From Phenylobacterium sp. (GTDB taxonomy: Bacteria > Pseudomonadota > Alphaproteobacteria > Caulobacterales > Caulobacteraceae): 64,000 nt of DNA. Of this stretch, positions 60,887-64,000 are shown one piece after another; the stretch's first letter is position 1; the number at the start of each line of letters is the position of its first letter. The stretch spans positions 62,001 through 126,000 of the forward strand of contig SSMU01000020.1 in the NCBI GenBank assembly GCA_004799545.1. Reading direction: 5' to 3'. The translations under genes and the position numbers were made by a program. Under the pieces are notes generated by a model. The model was not told the origin of the DNA and searched no databases. It worked only from the letters and a program-made list of their open reading frames with translations.

Positions 60887-61546
60887 ATGAACGTCAGCGA
60901 GGCGGTGGCGGGCCGCGTCTCCATCCGCGGCTTCCTGGACAAGCCCGTGCCGGGGGAGACGGTCAAGGACATCCTGGCGCGCGCCGCCCAGGCGCCGTCC
61001 GGCGGCAACCTGCAGCCCTGGCGGGTCTATGCCCTGGCCGGCCAGCCGCTGGCGGACTTCAAGGCCATCGTGCGGGCCAACGCCTTCGGCGAGCCGCCGG
61101 AGTACGAGGTCTATCCGCCCAACCTCTGGGAGCCGTTCCGCACCCGTAGATTCCAGAATGGCGAGGACCTCTACGCCACCCTCGGCATCCCCCGCGAGGA
61201 CCGGCCCGCGCGGCTGCGGCAACTGGCCAGGAACGGGGAGTTCTTCGGCGCGCCGGTTGGGATCTTCTTCTGCCTCGACCGCAAGCTGGGACCGCCGCAG
61301 TGGGCCGACCTCGGCATGTACATGCAGAACGTCATGCTGCTGGCCGTGGAACGCGGCCTCGACACCTGCCCGCAGGAGTACTGGGCGCGCTATCCGAAGA
61401 CGGTGGCGAGCTTCCTCAGCCTGCCCGAGGACCACATGCTGTTCTCCGGCATGGCGCTGGGCTGGCGCGATCCCGAAGCCCCGATCAACGCGCTGAAGGC
61501 CGCGCGCGACCCCTTCGAGATTTGGGGCGAGCTCGTGGGGTTCTAG
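60887..61546 (+). CDS. Nitroreductase-family flavoprotein
   Basis: 219-residue FMN enzyme. Motifs: [31 protein letters not shown] (FMN binding, about residues 31-49), [26 protein letters not shown] (about 139-164) and [14 protein letters not shown]. Reduces nitro compounds or quinones with NAD(P)H; physiological substrate unknown. Its last 62 bases overlap the convergent DUF4231 gene. Confidence 0.9.
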   Translation: MNVSEAVAGRVSIRGFLDKPVPGETVKDILARAAQAPSGGNLQPWRVYALAGQPLADFKAIVRANAFGEPPEYEVYPPNLWEPFRTRRFQNGEDLYATLGIPREDRPARLRQLARNGEFFGAPVGIFFCLDRKLGPPQWADLGMYMQNVMLLAVERGLDTCPQEYWARYPKTVASFLSLPEDHMLFSGMALGWRDPEAPINALKAARDPFEIWGELVGF

Positions 61547-62015
61547 CCGCGGCGGCGGCGGCCTTGCGCGCCGTCTCCTCCTCCGCCTTCGCCTCGTCCT
61601 GCAGGCGGCCGACCCACTTGGCGTTCTCGGTGGAGATCAGCGATTCCACGCGCTCGACGAGGATCTTCAGGGCCTGGGCCGCGCTCGCGCCGCCATAGGA
61701 CCCGACGCCGCCCATGTAGGTGTACTTCTCATGCCGCAGGGCCTCGCAGGTGGAGCGGTAGGTGATCCAGTTCTGCTGCCATTGGTTCACGTGCTGGACG
61801 GTCTCCAGCACCAGAACCCCGGCGGCCAGGGCGGCGGTCAGCTCCGGATAGCGGAGGAAGGCGAGCACCGGGATGAAGGCGGTGACGATCACCTGCGTCA
61901 GGCGCGTCCGCTTGTACCACCGCTGGGCCTCGCCCGACTTGCGGTCGTACCAGGCGACCTGCTGCTCGAGCCGCAGATAGCCGCTGTCGGGCTCGTCCTG
62001 CACCCTGGCGTCCAT
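61485..62015 (-). CDS. DUF4231 membrane protein
   Basis: 176-residue protein from the ATG at 62015 (GGGAGAGG upstream); an ATG at 62039 would add eight residues. N-terminal helix with YLRLEQQVAWYDRKSGEAQRWYKRTR, two membrane helices (about residues 45-75, with the LRYPE turn), and a Lys/Arg/Ala-rich C-terminal tail. DUF4231 proteins often accompany SLATT-type effector or nucleotide-signalling modules; here the neighbour is an uncharacterised large protein two bases upstream of the longer start. Confidence 0.75.
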   Translation of the reverse strand: MDARVQDEPDSGYLRLEQQVAWYDRKSGEAQRWYKRTRLTQVIVTAFIPVLAFLRYPELTAALAAGVLVLETVQHVNQWQQNWITYRSTCEALRHEKYTYMGGVGSYGGASAAQALKILVERVESLISTENAKWVGRLQDEAKAEEETARKAAAAAARTPRARPKSRRGRARPSAR

Positions 62016-62041
62016 CGGATTTCCCTCTCCCGGCGGCATGG

Positions 62042-64000
62042 TCAGCGCTGCGCCTCGCCGACGAACTCGGTGACTGAGACCTGCCGGGTGACGCCGTCGC
62101 TCATCGGCCGCAAGTACCGCCAGTTGAGCTGGGGCGTCTGACCGTCCGGATTGGTGACGGTGATCGGCGCCCCGGCGACGACCAGGGCGCCGTTCCGAAG
62201 CACCAGCGCGCCGTGCATGATCGAGAACCGGCTGATCGAGCCGTCGGCGTGGTGGATCGCGTAGTTGGTGGAGCCCGCCCGAGCCTCGACGATCCCCGAC
62301 GCCGGCGCCACGACCCGGGATCCGGGACGGAGCAGGTACATCCGGGTGGAGCCCAGATCGTGGGAATCGCCGCCGACGACCGGCTCCCGCAGCTTCACGG
62401 AGGGGTCGGCGAGGGAGGTGGCCTCGGCGCCCAGCTTCACCCAGGCCGTGTCGGCGGCGGCGGCGAGGCGGGCGACATCGGCAGGCTTGGCGTCAACGCG
62501 GCACCAGTCGTCGCGCGTCGTTCGCAACGCGAACAGGAAGCGGCGGCCCCCGAACACGCAGCTCAGTTTCGGCTGCCCCGGGGTGCGATCGCCCAGCGCC
62601 ACCCACTCCACGGCGCTGCCGCCATAGGCCGGCAGATATTGTCGCGGCGCCGCCCGGAACCGGTCCCGCGCGGCTTCATTGGCGAACAGCATGGTCGGTC
62701 CACCGGCCACGGGCTGCAGCTTCACGTTCTCGTCGCCGCGAACCAGTCGAGGACCGGACGCATAGGTGGTGACGTCGTACCCCTCGAGCCAGAATGCGCG
62801 GACCGGCGTGGGGACGACGGGTCGATCGCGACTTTGCTTCTCCCGGCCGCCCTGGCTTCGGACAATCGGATCGAGCGCGGTCACGGCGGTGTCGAACGCC
62901 GTCCCGCATTCGGGATGGATCCGGTCAGGCCCAGGGGTGCAGAGGGTCCTGTATTCACCGACAAGCTTGGTCACCGAGGCGACGCGGACGCTGTCCTGCC
63001 AGTTGACATGGGTGCTGGGTGAACTCCTCAGGTCCTCGAGGAGGCCGTCCTCGTTGGCCAGCCGCATGAGCCCGGCGTTCATGCGCTTCAGGCGCTCGTC
63101 GAGGCCCGTCGCCGCGAGCTGGGCCATCTGGGTGCGCGGCGGCATCTCGGCGACACCTGGAAGCTGCGCCGCCAAGTGGGGGTCGGGCGCGCCACGGGCG
63201 GCCAGGACGGTCAGGACACGCACCAGCGCGCCGGCCTTGTCGATCGCCGCAAGCGTCTGGTCCAGCGCGCTTTCTCCGGTCGGCGGAATCTCGTCCTCCC
63301 CGCCCTCGGTCTCGAAGCGCCAGAGGAGAGGCAGGGAATCCATCAGGAAGTTCGTGCTGGTGTTGTCGCTCATCAGCAGCGGCAAGCGCACCGAATAGGC
63401 CGTATCGAACGCCTCGTTGGCCTCCAGGGCGCTGGCGTAGACAGACGCCGGTTGCTCGGCGTTCGGATTGGCGAGGAGCTGCTGCTTGGCCTGTTCGACG
63501 AGCGCGTCGTCAACGTCCATGAACACGCCGAACTGACGCGCGCGCAGCGCCTCGACGAAAATGTGCAGCTTCAGCCGAGGCAAGGAGGTCTCAGGCGGCG
63601 TATCGTCGCCGGCCGCGTCCGTGGTCGGCGACGCCAGGGCGGCGTCATCCTCAAGCACCAGCAGAATGTGGCCCGCGTCCTCCTTGCGCCCTTGGTCGAG
63701 GCGAAGCTCGGCCGCCGCCGCGCGGCAGCCGATGGTCGCCAACCGCCGCTCGTCAGAGGGTCCAGACAGCTCCGCGCATCTCCCGGCGATCTGGTCGATC
63801 TCCGGCCGCAGTCCGATCCTGCGATGCAGGCGGATGAGGGCGGCGGAGGCCTCCTGGCCGGCGGCCGCCGCGGCCGGGGCCCGTTCGCTGGCGACGGCCT
63901 GGTAGGACTGGACGTAGGCCTTGGCGGCGGCGGCGTAGTCCTGGCGGAGCTCCGCGGCCTCGCCCTGGGCCGCATAGGAGCGGGCGACGAGCGCCGGGTC
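62042..64000 (-). CDS. Large unrecognised protein, N-terminus beyond window
   Basis: The frame is open to the window edge (at least 652 residues visible). The visible N-terminal part is helical and repeat-like (AELRQDYAAAAKAYVQSYQA), suggesting TPR-type repeats. The C-terminal 90 residues (GSRVVAPASGIVEARAGSTNY, then YAIHHADGSISRFSIMHGAL and ITVTNPDGQTPQLNWRYL) look like a peptidase M23/LytM fold lacking its metal-binding HxxxD and HxH residues. Probably exported and cell-wall associated. It is followed by the DUF4231 gene. Confidence 0.6.
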   Translation of the reverse strand, partial: DPALVARSYAAQGEAAELRQDYAAAAKAYVQSYQAVASERAPAAAAAGQEASAALIRLHRRIGLRPEIDQIAGRCAELSGPSDERRLATIGCRAAAAELRLDQGRKEDAGHILLVLEDDAALASPTTDAAGDDTPPETSLPRLKLHIFVEALRARQFGVFMDVDDALVEQAKQQLLANPNAEQPASVYASALEANEAFDTAYSVRLPLLMSDNTSTNFLMDSLPLLWRFETEGGEDEIPPTGESALDQTLAAIDKAGALVRVLTVLAARGAPDPHLAAQLPGVAEMPPRTQMAQLAATGLDERLKRMNAGLMRLANEDGLLEDLRSSPSTHVNWQDSVRVASVTKLVGEYRTLCTPGPDRIHPECGTAFDTAVTALDPIVRSQGGREKQSRDRPVVPTPVRAFWLEGYDVTTYASGPRLVRGDENVKLQPVAGGPTMLFANEAARDRFRAAPRQYLPAYGGSAVEWVALGDRTPGQPKLSCVFGGRRFLFALRTTRDDWCRVDAKPADVARLAAAADTAWVKLGAEATSLADPSVKLREPVVGGDSHDLGSTRMYLLRPGSRVVAPASGIVEARAGSTNYAIHHADGSISRFSIMHGALVLRNGALVVAGAPITVTNPDGQTPQLNWRYLRPMSDGVTRQVSVTEFVGEAQR

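Overview
The window is chromosomal DNA of an alphaproteobacterium, most likely a Caulobacteraceae member (Phenylobacterium/Caulobacter type). The reasons are very high GC, a PhyR-NepR-EcfG-PhyK general stress locus, a ChpT phosphotransferase gene, a bufferin operon, two TonB receptors, a cobalamin riboswitch, and many GTG/TTG starts preceded by clear Shine-Dalgarno sequences. I saw no rRNA, tRNA, CRISPR array or intact insertion sequence.

Layout. 0-3 kb: 3' end of a membrane glycosyltransferase, then (minus strand) a bufferin operon bufA-bufB-bufC followed by an exported MsrA. 3-9 kb: 3-oxoacid CoA-transferase (scoAB), a 2OG-Fe(II) oxygenase, beta-carbonic anhydrase, a maleylacetoacetate isomerase/fumarylacetoacetase-type pair and a class III CoA-transferase. 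9-20 kb: an HWE histidine kinase, then a general-stress-response island. The phyR and nepR-ecfG-phyK units sit among small membrane proteins and lipoproteins, and ten GGAAC-N16/17-CGTT promoters lie within about 9 kb. 20-23 kb: cheR, a CheY-like gene and chpT (cell-cycle phosphorelay), then cysQ. 23-28 kb: an iron-type TonB receptor with a PiuC hydroxylase, enoyl-CoA hydratase and glutaryl-CoA dehydrogenase. 28-34 kb: a PAS-rich hybrid kinase, an MHS-family transporter with a large insertion, a GFA protein, a CysG-like protein with a shortened methyltransferase part, and a cytochrome c. 34-43.5 kb: a two-subunit molybdenum hydroxylase and a complete-looking molybdenum cofactor set (mocA, moaA, moaD, moaE, moaB, moaC, moeA, xdhC). 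43.5-50 kb: aldo/keto reductase, BtuB-like receptor with its cobalamin riboswitch, an exported dienelactone hydrolase, alanine dehydrogenase, and about 1 kb of gene-free repeat-rich DNA. 50-53.7 kb: an island of five poorly characterised genes, including nuclease-like and HEPN-like candidates. 53.7-58 kb: SIMPL protein, dispersed palindromes, a small-terminase-like gene, a tiny His/Cys-rich exported protein and another EcfG-controlled gene. 58-64 kb: S9 peptidase, MtgA, nitroreductase, a DUF4231 protein and a large protein running off the window.

How the parts work together. The stress island forms a closed circuit. PhyK would phosphorylate PhyR, PhyR-P would sequester NepR, and EcfG would then transcribe its own operon, phyR and the surrounding envelope genes. 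The molybdenum genes form a supply-and-use module: Moco synthesis, probable cytidylation by MocA, insertion by XdhC, and use by the IorAB-like hydroxylase with a nearby cytochrome c as possible electron acceptor. The bufferin operon is expected to make a thiooxazole-modified, copper-binding periplasmic peptide, here combined with an exported methionine sulfoxide reductase. All functional statements are inferred from sequence read by eye; no database search was run.
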